A stretch of 64,000 nt of DNA from Oscheius onirici (Eukaryota > Nematoda > Chromadorea > Rhabditida > Rhabditidae). Of this stretch, positions 12,526 to 23,590 are shown in pieces. The stretch's first letter is position 1; every line of letters begins with the position of its first letter. The notes under the pieces were generated by a model. The model had not been told where the DNA came from. It ran no database searches and was given only the letters and a program-made list of their open reading frames with translations. The stretch covers positions 5,828,001 to 5,892,000 of the forward strand of contig OW051473.1 of assembly GCA_932521025.1 (NCBI GenBank). Reading direction: 5' to 3'. Made by a program: the position numbers and the translations under genes.

Positions 12526-13147
12526 AAGCAATCAAGTTTTTATGACATTTCTAGTGATTTTTACGAGAAAAAACTTTATTTTTATGGCGCATGATATTGA
12601 TCTGTTCACTGACTTTTTGGAAGCATCTCCGAAAACAAGAAAATAAAACGTGGACAGCTACACTTTATTAAAATACCGAAATAATGGGAACATGTGTGCA
12701 TCCTGTCAGGAATCATTCTTTAAAGGATATTTCTTTCAAAATCTTTCGCACAGGGCCAATAAACAGAATAGAATAAGAATCAAACGGTAAGTTAGCATCC
12801 GGAAACTACACGTGTGAAAAGAATGTACAAACAGCAAGAGATGAGTGGAAAGAAGCCGGAAGATGAAGGTTCAGTTGCTGAAAACGAACAGATTAACACA
12901 GTTAACTAAGACGGTTCTTTTGTTATAACCCTTTTATTCTATTCTATGTTAAAAAGCGAAACTTACACGTGAACGTCAATTGAGTAATGGTTAATTGAGG
13001 ACAGTACAGGTGCAGGAGACTCAGTCTCTGAAAAGACACATTCTGTCTCAATTGAGAACAGAAAATCGTTTCAAACGAACATTTTTGGTTTGATTAAATG
13101 TGGCATTTTGTGAAGCAGACGAAGAATAGAAGAACGTTATTAGACAC
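12526..13147. other. intergenic region, nothing recognised
   Basis: A 5'-to-3' gap between the IFT52 start and the 3' end of the Lifeguard gene. AT-rich, with no open frame of note. TTTTATT at about 12942 could relate to 3' processing of the minus-strand Lifeguard mRNA. No RNA gene was seen. Confidence 0.4.
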
Positions 13148-14288
13148 TTACTTGCTGGAGCCGAAGAGAGACAGCAGCATCCAGAAGATGTAGACGATGT
13201 CGAGAAAGATTTGGATGGCGGCGAAGATGTGGTCCTCCGGAGAAATCTCGTACTTGCGACCTCCCATGATCATCTAGAATGTTTCTTATAAAAGCAGAAA
13301 ACTTTCATACCTGGACGTCGATGGCCAAGTAGAACATGAATAGAATGGCAGCCAGGAGAGCGTAGATGGTGTACAGGAACTTGACCATGAAGAAGGTGAC
13401 AGAGATGGCAGCAACGATTCCGAAGACCAGCAGACACATGGAGAGTATGAACATGATGCCCATCATACTTAAAATTGATATTCGGTTAAAATGTGATCGT
13501 ACTTGGTGAGATCACGCTTGGTAGTACTGGCATAAACGACGATGCTTCCACAGCAGACAGTACAGATGATCAGAGCCAAGAGAACAGTCTCTATCTGGTG
13601 GTGAGCAGTTATCATCATAGTCATGTATCCGACAGCAAGAGTCTGAAATTGGAACTAGAAAAATATAGACAAATGCTTACAAAAACTCCAGTCATGATGA
13701 GGTTGATAGGGAAGGATCGTCGAACAGACTCGCAGCACATGAGAACCAGGTAGACAACAAAGAATGTACCACTAAAATGACTTTTGAAAAACACAACGTA
13801 GATTTCTTACTAGGCACACCAGTAGAGAGCCATGTTTCTTCGAACGAAGAGCATGGTGTCGCTGTTGGTGAAGGGGATGGCGGTCATCACAGCAACGACG
13901 AGAAGCTAAAAGTTACTGTTACTCAAAACTGATTTAATCTTACCATGATAGTAACCAGCATGAACACCTTGCGGATGAAGGCGGCACGGATGGTAACATC
14001 GCTGAACTGCATATTCTTGTAAGCATCTCCGGCTTCTGGATCAGCATGCGTGTAGTTGGCTCCACCACCCATCATGTTAGCATGCATCGGCATGGGCGGA
14101 GGCTGCTGGTATTCTGAATCAGAGCCGCGTGATTTTTCAGAACAATAACACTTACGCTGCTGTCCGGTCCATCCAGCGGGAGGAGGAGCATTGTAGGGGT
14201 TTCCATACTGCTGAAATTTATGAAAGTCGTATTTATGAAAGTCTCTTACCGGATTATATCCTGGCTGTCCGTAAGGGCCACCAGACAT
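13148..14288 (-). CDS. Lifeguard/TMBIM-family (Bax-inhibitor-1-like) protein
   Basis: Multi-pass protein of the BI-1 superfamily, which acts as a calcium leak or anti-apoptotic factor in ER, Golgi or plasma membrane. This isoform starts MSGGPYGQPGYNP and has a proline/glycine/tyrosine-rich cytosolic N-terminus. The family core follows: AFIRKVFMLVTIM, LLVVAVMTAIPF, YGTFFVVYLVLMCCES, FPINLIMTGVFTLAVGYMT, LLALIICTVCCGSIVVYAS, MGIMFILSMCLLVFGIVAAI, YTIYALLAAILFMFYLAIDV and EDHIFAAIQIFLDIVYIF, ending LFGSSK. Seven membrane segments can be counted. Seven or so exons with introns of about 40-60 nt. C. elegans relatives are xbx-6 and tag-120; exact orthology is not decided. A second set of 5' exons lies upstream at 15096-15319. 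Confidence 0.92.
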
Positions 14289-15095
14289 CGCTGAAAGGTA
14301 TTGTATTCATAGTGAGAAAGCATTGAAAAGGAGTGTTATGAAAGCAATGAGTCATCGCTCTGGTAGTTGACTGTTACATATCGTTACTCTCCTTTTTTTA
14401 AAGATTATGCCGAATATTCTGGCTTTGCATATGGTTCAATTTCCAAAACAATGATTAATTTTTGATAGGAAATTACGGAAATGAGAAAGTTATATCAAAA
14501 TGGCTTATTCAGAGCAGGCAAACTTATTTGTAAGAATGAAATAATCCTCTTTAGACAATGTGACGGCAAGCAAGGGATATGAATGACGCCAAAAGTTTCA
14601 TAATATTCTATTTATGCTTTTTTTCCAGACATAAACAACATGTGCTGTAATTGGATTCTGCTTATGTGAGTAAACGTTTTCTAAATTGTAGTTGAAAGCA
14701 CATAAACGTTGATTGAAAGTTAATTTTAAGCTTAAAATAAACAAAAATGACCAATACAGGAGAAGAACAGCGGGAGGCACAGGCGCGCCAAAACTCGCTG
14801 GCTAAATCCTCGCGAGGCGTGAGAGACGCAGATGTGGTTGACATCAAAACAATCGATGCGCAGACGATGGTCGGCTGCCCGCTGTTGCGAAACACGGTTA
14901 TAAGCTTTGTAAGAAGTTTCGAGAGAGGAAATCATTCACATTACGCTCTGATACCAGTCGTTTGGTGAAACTGCGCATCTTTTTAAACTTTCTCTCGAAA
15001 GTGACACAACAAAAAAGCGAACGCAAATGGATCGAAGGCGACGTTTAATGCTATTTGAAGGGGAAAAGTCGCAAAAAGTATATTAAGAAACCAAC

Positions 15096-15319
15096 CTTGT
15101 TGATATCCACCTGCTGGGTAGTTGGGCGCCGAGGGATTGTTGAGTAGCTGTTCTAGAAAACGCGAGTTGCTATGGAAATACTTTGTCAGACAAACAGGTT
15201 CCATCAATAGCTCTTCCCCTTGAATACAAAAAAGAGGGTTACTTCGCATATCAGAAGCGAAATGTTTTAAAGAATCAAAAGTAGACATAGATCAACTCAC
15301 CATCCTGTCTTCCCGACAT
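15096..15319 (-). CDS. alternative 5' exons of the Lifeguard gene
   Basis: Exon 15319-15301 reads MSGRQD and ends in phase 1 at a GTGAG donor. The next exon, 15152-15096, behind a TTCTAG acceptor, continues QLLNNPSAPNYPAGGYQQ and ends in phase 1. The shared exon beginning at 14115 (YQQPPPMPMH) is also entered in phase 1, so these exons splice in as a second N-terminus that skips both short exons of the 14288-start isoform. The peptide has the same proline/tyrosine/glutamine-rich style as the other start. This implies two promoters. Confidence 0.7.
15166..15179 (-). promoter_or_regulatory. X-box-like site in the Lifeguard gene
   Basis: On the gene strand this reads ATTTCCATAGCAAC, matching RYYNYYATRRNRAC at all 14 positions and differing from the IFT52 site only in its first base. 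It lies in the intron between the two upstream alternative exons, about 880 bp before the downstream start at 14288. It could drive the 14288-start isoform in ciliated neurons. Confidence 0.65.
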
Positions 15320-16528
15320 CTTCGGTTTTGATTGCGAGGTCTGAATTGAACTCATAGTCAAAATAAGTGATGCTGAGTGAGACGACGAAGTATGAGATTA
15401 GGAAATGTGCTATAGATAAGCAGATTGTGGGATATCGCTGTGGATAACAACGGATTTCCGAGGAAAAATGATCAAGCTCCAAACACTCTGGAGAACTTTT
15501 CAAAATGACTGAAACAACAGTTTGAACAGACTCAATCGATTGTTTGGGTCTGGAGTTGGTCACGTTCCATGAGTCAACAAGGGTAATTCTGGAATAGTCC
15601 AATTAAATGTTTGAGAGGAATTAAAGGGTAAAAGGTCACCGGAGAAAAAATGCTCTGCCGAGTGTTGCAGAGGCTTCCTTATCTATTCGGGTCGATATCG
15701 GTAAAGAGGTAGTCAATAAGAACTGTTTAAAGGAAAGCGATTGTACTTGTACATAGGAAAGCGACGTCGGCTTGTGGGTTAAACGTCCACAGATTGAAAC
15801 TTAAGAGAGAAAAATGAACGATTGTTTGCAGACTGCAACAGAGAAGTCATACGATAAGGAAAGTATTTATATAGAGGACTCTCGATGAGAAATTTGAATT
15901 TGTCGCTGTTTCCGCCATTCTGAGCTATCAGAAAGATGCTACTTGTTTATTTCAATGAATCCAGGACGATTATATGTGTTTGTATGTTCCAGATTCCTGT
16001 AGTTGGCTGTGGAAACTTTTCACAAGTTACTTTGAAACTGAAACTTGACTTTTTTGCATGTGAACGACAAGAATCCCGTAATATTAAAGTAAAAGATTCA
16101 TATATCTTTGCTCTCTGCCTCTTCCCTGTTCACCTTTATTTTAGTAAATCTTGTATTGCAATTGCAATACGCAGCGCAGACCTATTTTTTGGCGGACGCC
16201 ACTAGAGTGATACTGTGGTTTTGGACAACTTTGAGCATAAAAAACTAAACGACAGCGTTTTACAGTTTGCACTTGATGGAATAGGTATCACCTAAACGAA
16301 ATAGTTAAAGTAGCAAAGTTCTTTTCTGCCAGAAGGAAACTGCTTCCGGATTCGACCCGTAAGACAACAGGATCAAATAGCCGGAACAGTACAGTACTAC
16401 AAATCCTAAATCTATACATCAATATCACAAATTTTCCTCAACGACCTACCAATTGAACCATTTCAAATGAGTGACCGAGAAGATCCGGTTCCGCGCCAAC
16501 TTCCAATTTGCGCCGGTGAAATGTCTTG
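15320..16528. other. divergent intergenic region
   Basis: Separates the upstream Lifeguard start (-) from the channel gene (+). Short frames such as 15602-15297 (-) and 15936-16205 (+) carry no domain and no splice context, so no gene is called. It must hold the promoters of both neighbours; no known site was recognised. Confidence 0.4.
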
Positions 16529-18912
16529 ATGCCATCCGTCGTCTACGTTCTACTACTGCTTATCATTGAAATTTATGCAGGTTCCACTACAGTTCTTCAG
16601 TATTACGTAAACCTTTTCAGACAATGTAGTCATTCGAACCACATATCAAGCTGAAGATGCGGGTATTAACCTCGAGACAAACAGCCAATGTGCTGCTTGG
16701 AAACTCTGGAGACGAACAAAGGTAGGTCAAGCAAATTAGGAAAAAAACTAAGGTTTAGGAACTTGGAACGGAGTTGACTAACGACGATATTGATACTCTT
16801 GCTTCCCGGAGAAATGTGGTTCACATTGTTTCTCAGAGTGATGCAGAAAAGTATGGTATTCAGGAAGAGCTCCTGGCGAATGACACAGTAAGTAAAAATA
16901 GAAATTAATCTCAGTTCTAGACATTGACTATTCATTTTTCTCAAGTCTGTGCTTTCCATCCAAGGATACTCAAAATCGCGACGATGCGAGCTGCCAAAAA
17001 ATATCATATACGGGTCAGTTTGTGTGACAAGTAAGTGGAGCTTCAATTGCTGTTAAACTAACTTAGCTATATTGATCTCACCGATGAGCCTCTCGAAAGT
17101 TCTGCTGTAAGTTGTAGTATGTATGAAAAGTTAACTTTTACAGGAAATATGGCTGAATACAACGGAGGAGCTTCAAAAGTTTGGCGGCAGCCCTAATCTT
17201 TTAGACATTCATCAGAACGTCTTGTTGCTACCAGAAAGCATATGTAACAGCTCAACAATAGGGGATATCGTCCAAGATTATGAAGGTGGCTATCGACTTT
17301 TGATTGGAATTATTTGTTCAGAACAATTCGGAAAACTAATGTTTGATTACAAGATTATCGGAGCGCCGCTTCCTGTTTTGGTGGACGAAGTTCATGATTT
17401 GTATCGGCTAGACAATTATGAAAAGTGGGGCTCAGCAACAGCTTGATTATAAAAGTTTTAGCTTATTTGAAAAACTGGATAAGGAAAATGTTAGACCTCT
17501 GCCGGCAACTCAAATTCTGCCATGGTTGAAGAAAGTAAAATACGATTCGAGGACTCCACCGGCACTTTTCGCTGATGATGCAGTCACGATCAAGATCGGC
17601 CTTCTCATTCAGTCTATTGGAAGCTTCGAGCTTTCGACTATGGTTGGGCTTTTTGAGCTTAGTATTTCGATTTCTTTAGGATTATGACATGGATGCTTGG
17701 CTGAGAATGGCGTGGAGAGATCCGCGTCTTCGTCACGGCTACAGTAGACCGATCCTGGTCAACGACTACACTTTCCTCAAGCGGATTTGGCGTCCTGATC
17801 CAGTTTTCACGAACACGAAAGAGGCAGCATTTCATCAAGTATACATTTAAACAGTTTATAAAACTTCTTTTCAGGTCTCGTTTCTAAATTTCTACCTTCT
17901 TATCTTCCCCGGCGGAGAAATATTCTACGATTTGAGAGTTTTACTTAATCCAACAGCTTCTCAAATTGTTCTCTGCAAGTACCCTCACGATTCTCCCGCA
18001 ACTGCATTGAAGATTAGCTCATGTAAGAAGAATCTGTACTTTTCTTACCGTTTTTAGTTGGCATGAGTCAAGACAGCGTTCGCTTTGAATGGTTCTCCAA
18101 GAAAGCGATCCAAGTAGTCAAAGATGTTCAAATAGCTAATCTTGTACTCGAAAAAGTTGAACCAGGAACATGTGATGGTTTGAGGAAATCAGGCAGGAAA
18201 CGAAAGTGGTTTTTCCAATAATTTCTAGGAAACTACTCGTGTATTGAAGCACGGCTGTTTCTTAGACGAGAATTCGGTTACCATCTGGCACACACTTACA
18301 TTCCAACGGCCATCTGTGTTCTGTTCTCGATGGTATCCGTTTGGCTGCCAGAGGAATTTGTCGAAGGTATCAACATTTTGAAACTTTTATTTAAGTTCAT
18401 ACGATTCAGGAAGAATTTTTGTCTCTCTTACGGTCTTTCTGACTCTCAGTGCTGAGAGTAATGCAGCCAAGGAGGAGCTGCCAAAAGTTTCCTATGTAAA
18501 GGTAATTTTTTACATCATTAGTTAGCAACCGCTTTTGTTTTAGGCCATAGACATCTGGTTCGGTTTCACATCCCTGTTTGTTTTCGTAACCATGTTGCAA
18601 GCTATTCTGATTATCGGACTCGAGTACAAGAGCAAGAAACTGGTAAGCATCTTAACTTTTTTATCTCATTTAATAGAAAACAAAATGTGACGAGGAAAAC
18701 GAATATTTTGGTCCAGACAAGATAGACACGATGAAACAGAGTAGTCGGTTGCTGCACAAGGCAGCACGCCGGTTTGACACTTTCTGCAAGGTGAGCTTTC
18801 TCGATTGACACAAAACAATACATTTTAGGTAATGTACCCAGTAATATTTTTATTATTCCTAATATATTATTTCTTCGTTATAATACAAGGCGAAGAAGAC
18901 AAATGCTTGTAA
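16529..18912 (+). CDS. divergent pentameric ligand-gated ion channel with N-terminal extension
   Basis: The ATG opens a signal peptide (MPSVVYVLLLLIIEIYA). About 210 residues of unrecognised ectodomain follow (exons 16529-16580, 16621 on, then four more), with N-glycosylation sites and few cysteines. A predicted intron from about 17387 to 17438 (phase 0, after PVLVDE) joins this to the channel: ILPWLKKVKYDSRTPP, IKIGLLIQSIGSFELSTM, WRPDPVFTN. Without that splice the frame stops at 17446 and the channel part lacks a signal peptide. The loop that normally carries the Cys-loop pair reads ASQIVLCKYPHDSPATALK, with S and T where the two cysteines should be. The loop-C pair is kept (GTCDGNYSC). M1 LAHTYIPTAICVLFS, M2 EGRIFVSLTVFLTLSAES, M3 AIDIWFGFTSLFVFVTMLQA, M4 VIFLLFLIYYFFVI. 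The usual anion-channel PAR is EGR. The frame is GluCl/LGC-like. A second reading is two adjacent genes. Confidence 0.8.
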
Positions 18913-18916
18913 TAAA
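18911..18916 (+). terminator. poly(A) signal overlapping the channel stop
   Basis: AATAAA begins on the second base of the channel gene stop codon (TAATAAATG), giving a very short 3' UTR if used. Confidence 0.45.
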
Positions 18917-19151
18917 TGCTTATCCCTGAGTTATGAAACCGGTTTTTGTCAGTCGAATTCGTGGTTTATGTTTAAGACAAGGTGAATTTCCTAAAACAAA
19001 AGTATTTGTTTTTATGAAAGTTTCTTACCACTGTCAAGTCGAAAAATATCAGGATTCTCATAAATACTGTATACACATCGAAGACGGTTTCTTTCATTTT
19101 CCTTTGTAAATTGTGATGGGTATAGTTTCGGTGCATAATATGGTAAAGGAC

Positions 19152-20633
19152 CTAAATATTGGAAGCTTTAAAAAGACCAAAAATACCGCCGTAAGGAGCA
19201 GGAGCACAATCACACGCTTTAGCTCTCCACATATTTCCCCAATCAGGCTGCCAGGAATACTCATGCTGAACTGCATCGAAGTTATCCAACATTCCTGTTT
19301 TCGTTTCATTGTTACTATTGAGAAGTTATTACCTCGACAAGTTAAAGTTCGTTCAGCACCCACAGGCACATCAAAATAATTACAAAACCATTTGAACGCC
19401 TTGATACGCCTTGACTCTCCACCTCCTCCAGGCTCCTCCTTGTCCTCTCCTCCACACTCATTGTTGATAATCAAACTGGTCGGACCGAAAATGGGACCAG
19501 CAAAACCCGCTCTTCGATTCTTCTGAGACTGCTTCCAGTCGCCAATTACTATGCTGTGCATTGATGGCTTTGGAGGTTGTGGTGTCATGTAGAACCACAA
19601 AGAAGCTAGCATAGCCAGGGGTGGATTCATTTTTGTCATTACCTAAACCAGAGGGTTTGAACGAAAATTAATCATAACTCACGAGATTCGGATTACTCAC
19701 AAGGTCAACGTTGATATTTTTGGTTAGGAGAAACTGTTGAAAAAGAGCATAGTTGTAGTTCCATGACAGCTTGAAAAATATAAACTTCCAAGAAAACTAT
19801 CTACCTGTAGTGCTCCTCTGCCAAAGTAGCAGCCTTTGTAGTATGTTTCGTTTGCATGTACTTCAGTTTCGCTATTACATTTTGACCAAAAGTCGATCAC
19901 CGGTCCCGATTTACAATATCTGGCAGACTCTGAACATCTTTTCCCATCCACGGGACTAGTTCCAGGAAATGCCGGCAAAAGATACTTGCTATGCGGACCT
20001 CCTTCGAACCAGTTGAAAAAGCCGCCTCGATAGAAACAGTTTGCCTTGTCGTCAGGTGATAAAGCGCTGTTACTAAAAATAGAATACTGTGGGTAAAGGT
20101 AGAAAATATTACTTGTAAAGAGAAACGTCGTTTTCACCAGTTTCTTGAAGAACGTGGGCAAAGAAGGCGGCAACGTCTCTTCTGTAGTGCTCAGATGGCT
20201 TGAAGTTCTCAAAATCTATACTTTTTCAAACTAATAACTGCAGTTCTAGGCAAAAAAGGCTTACTTGCATGTTCAGTTCCGAATTCTGGAAAATAGCGAG
20301 CCGCTATGATGAACGATTTGTAAGAATATGGAAGACATTCGTGGGGGCCAAGTCCTATGTTCGACTTTGGAAATAAATCCTTAATTACGGTCACTGTTTA
20401 GCAAATCAAGTGAAACCTCAAACATTTCTGCTGTGAACCATTTTTCCAGATCAGATTTGGGTAAATCTTTTGGGTCGGAAGCCTTCTCACAATCATCAGC
20501 TGGGAGTTTGCCATACTTTTTGTGTGGCGGGCACTTGGAATAATCGGCAGAGGCTGTATAGAAGATAAGGAAATAAATTACAACGGAACGCACCTAATGC
20601 TACAGTGACAAGTAAAAGAAGAACTCTTAACAT
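19152..20633 (-). CDS. GH19 chitinase, secreted
   Basis: Hydrolyses chitin, in nematodes probably of eggshell, cuticle/pharynx or food. It has a signal peptide (MLRVLLLLVTVALASA) and a nematode-type GH19 layout: WFTAEMFEDLFPKSNIGLGP, YSYKSFIIAARYFPEFGTEH, RRDVAAFFAHVLQETGEND (QET holds the catalytic Glu of the plant HET motif), NCFYRGGFFNWFEGGP, then YYKGCYFGRGALQLSWNYNY, the conserved substrate-cleft region. It continues MLASLWFYMTPQPPKPSMHS and ends CAPAPYGGIFGLFKASNI. About 440 residues. Introns are about 34-45 nt and all joins keep frame, for example MFE-DLF at 20417/20380. C. elegans has GH19 homologues of the same layout. It runs convergently with the channel gene, whose stop is 240 bp away. 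Confidence 0.92.
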
Positions 20634-21289
20634 GCCGGGTCGTGACCGGCTGTTTGGCCACCGACTGTGGGATTACGAGGAGGCACCCGGGAGCAACAGA
20701 CCGGTCCCGTATTTGGCCAGACAAGACTTCTTCAGTGCCAGACGAGACATCCATTGACTTTTTCATATATTATCTGGATTTCATTCCGAAGCTCATTGAA
20801 GAAGAATACTTAACTACAGTTCTACTCATTCTACAATCAAATTTTCTGATTTCATTTACAACAAGTTGTTAAAGAGCTTCCAACAGAAATAGAGTTAATT
20901 GAACGTCCTTCGTTTTCAACTGTTGGAACATGCATTTTAGTGACATGACAATACCTGAAAGATGGAAACACATACGGAGCAACGTTATGTAGCGTTCAGA
21001 AACCATTTATCTCGCCACTTTAAACAGATTTAATACTAAGCTTCTTTGTTAGTTTCCTATTTCCTTACAATTTGAACAAACAGTACTTTATTTAGCCTGA
21101 AATGACAGGGACAGAACTTGCTCAATTCTTATTGGAACATCTTTCGCGCATTCTGCTAAAGGTTCACAAAATGAAGAACTCTCATCTCAAGAATTTCCTA
21201 TCAACTCTTTGAACAGAAGCACGTTGCGTCGGTGGCGATAAGCGGGATAATCCTTCTCAGTTAGCTACCTAATCTGTGATAAGGCGTCA

Positions 21290-21671
21290 AGACCCGGACC
21301 GTTCTTTTTCACCGAAATGCTTCGAAATGTAAGCTTCCAACTCTTGCAGCACTTCGTGGCTAATTCAATGGCTAGAAAAAAGGTGGCGGACGTTCTGCAC
21401 CAATCTGTGATTAGATTAGAGTGGCTAAGTCGTAAATTTGTGTGAATCACGGAGCACAAAAGCCCCATTGAACAGGATCTAAAACTTTAAACACCGGCCA
21501 GCCTTTGTACCTTGAAAAATTGGTGTTATAATAGAAATTCGGGTAAGCTGTTTTGAAGTCTCGACAAACCTTGATATTTAACATTTCCGAACAAGTCAAC
21601 GGAACCGAGTCATGGAACGGAACATGCAGGGCCAACCATTTATACGAGATAAATTTCGACAAACGGTACAA
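21290..21671 (-). pseudogene. possible gene remnant with internal stop
   Basis: The minus strand has a 74-residue open stretch (KWLALHVPFHDSVPLTC, then YKGWPVFKVLDPVQWGFC). A GT-AG intron of about 43 nt joins it to PLVQNVRHLFSSH, which is cut by TGA at 21367-21365. The same frame then continues ISHEVLQELEAYISKHFGEK to a second stop. No upstream start exon was found. The family is not recognised. The stop could mark decay, or the real end of a short gene whose tail is chance. Confidence 0.3.
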
Positions 21672-22969
21672 AAACGTTTATCAAATCTTTTTTCTGAATA
21701 CCCTGTCCGAATACTCCAGTAGCTTGTCATTTCTTCTCTCTTCCATCATTCTTAAGGTCAATAAAAAGAGGCAAACACCAATAGAGATAGTGTCTAGAGG
21801 GATGAATCAAGCTCCGGGACACGCCTCGGGCTGACATCCTCAAACAAGCTACAGAAGCTGTTGAGGAAACAGACCAGCTGACCTTCAGTAGTCTAGTAGA
21901 ACACTACTATATCATTCCACGTGCACGAAATCCAAATTAGATGCCACAGAAGAAATATGCGTGAAACTACGTCCACCAAGGCTATTTCATGTAGTTTTTT
22001 TCATTTGAATAATGTATTCAAAGCTTATTGAGTTCGTACGCTGTAGTTTTCTTTTTTTTTTTCAAACAGAACTGTAGTTTTCCCTCAGTATTCTTATATT
22101 ACTCTCTGAAAGAGGGGACGCACCCTGAACGATATCTACCACACCTTACTCGTGACTCTGTTGTTTGAAGACTCTTTTAGATCGCCCCTGCTGCCACCAG
22201 TAGTAATTTGTTCATAAACGGAGCTGGCTCGAATTTTATGAGTGGGGGAGATGATAAGCGGCCAAGTGCGAAGCACTATCAACGATACCAACGACGTCGC
22301 TACTGGAAGGAACTGAAAACAGACAGAGTGAATAGAATTTATTCAACGAATTTCAGTCAGTTCAGCTATAGGATTCAGAGAGTTTATACAAAACCAAATA
22401 GCTGAATTTTCAGCTTCAACACTATACATTCAAACAGTGATTAGCGTTTCATTTTTAGCAATCGTGTTTTTATACGAAAAGCGTTGGCGTTGTACTGTCC
22501 AGGTAAAGTGTTGATCCTAAACACAGTCTCAGTCATCTTTGCTCCACAGCACTAATCAAATCACATTTATTGACGTAGTTTCGTTTTTATTGCGGCTATT
22601 ACGAGTCTCTTCCAATCAGTAATCAATATCTACTAATGAGCAGAAGCATGGCTATCAGTTAGTACTCGCGAAGAGAATGTCTGTACTATTGTGAATGTGC
22701 ACTTTCACCACAGATCAAGGTTTGGTCGACTGTTACTGCGTCATACAATCAATTGTGGATAAGTTATCTCTTCTGGATGAAAAAGCTCAAAAGCTGACTG
22801 TAAATACGGTTCCGGGTTATGTTTGGTTGGTGAAAAATGAGGTAAACCCCGTACAATCAACGAAACATTTCATATAGGGTAAAAGCTAGCAGGAGATACA
22901 AGATTTACACATCAAAGCCCTTTTCAAGAAATGCCGCTGTTTTTTGCGGGCAAAAATGTTTCAGTTACC

Positions 22970-23590
22970 TTATTGTTTCAGTAAATTTTGCTTGAACCTG
23001 TCTAAGTCATGATCTTTTGCTAGATTTTGTCGAGATTTCAGTAATCTTAAGTATCTTGCTACTTCAAAACATTGAGCCTGGTGACTTCCTTGGACATTCA
23101 GATCTGAACCCGGTTTGTTCAATGATTCATAAGTCACCCGATCCATATCTCTCAAAAGAACTACACTACTATTGAACGGTGGCATGCAGTTTCATGGAAG
23201 CCTCCTGCTCAGGCACAAAAGATAAGCCGGTGGTAAAAAGAAATGTATCTTACAAAGGCTTCCCTCTCGTTATCGGGCGCCGGCACGAATGCCAGCGAAA
23301 CGCAGTGATCCGGATCACAGACAGTACTTGAAACAAAAATGTTATTTGTGTATTTGTCGGACTTGTATCACAGAATACATTGTGTTCACGTCGGTTAGCA
23401 CTTATCACAATCGTGAATCAGCCATTTGGATTTGATGGTAATGTTCTCTACCAAATGGGCCATCAAACATAACGATGCCCCTAACTGTAAGATATCGTTG
23501 TTGCAGTTCGAGCTGGGAATCGGGAAAAGGGAAAGCTGAGAATGCAAAAGACTGAAACCTTTGAAATGGGAACTTTGGCAAAGCTTCTGA
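22970..23590 (-). pseudogene. unidentified minus-strand coding fragments
   Basis: Joined pieces on the minus strand look protein-coding. One open stretch reads ALPKFPFQRFQSF, then FPFPDSQLELQQRYLTVRGI and GPFGREHYHQIQMADS. It splices (donor GTGATA, acceptor TTTCAAG at 23331) to VCDPDHCVSLAFVPAPDNE, then through a GTAAGA intron to EASMKLHATVQ and a stop. Immediately after, in another frame, is a 71-codon stretch (RDMDRVTYESLNKPGSDLN to RFKQNLLKQ). The frame break after the stop and the lack of a start exon suggest a decayed gene. The family is not recognised. Confidence 0.3.

Noticed and set aside
14905..15003. Inverted repeat TTTCGAGAGA ... TCTCTCGAAA as a possible MITE end
   Set aside because: Only 10 bp of perfect match, with no target-site duplication or further terminal similarity seen.
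21365..21367. In-frame TGA as a selenocysteine codon
   Set aside because: No selenoprotein family recognised, no SECIS-like structure looked convincing, and worms use almost no selenocysteine; a decayed gene or true stop is simpler.
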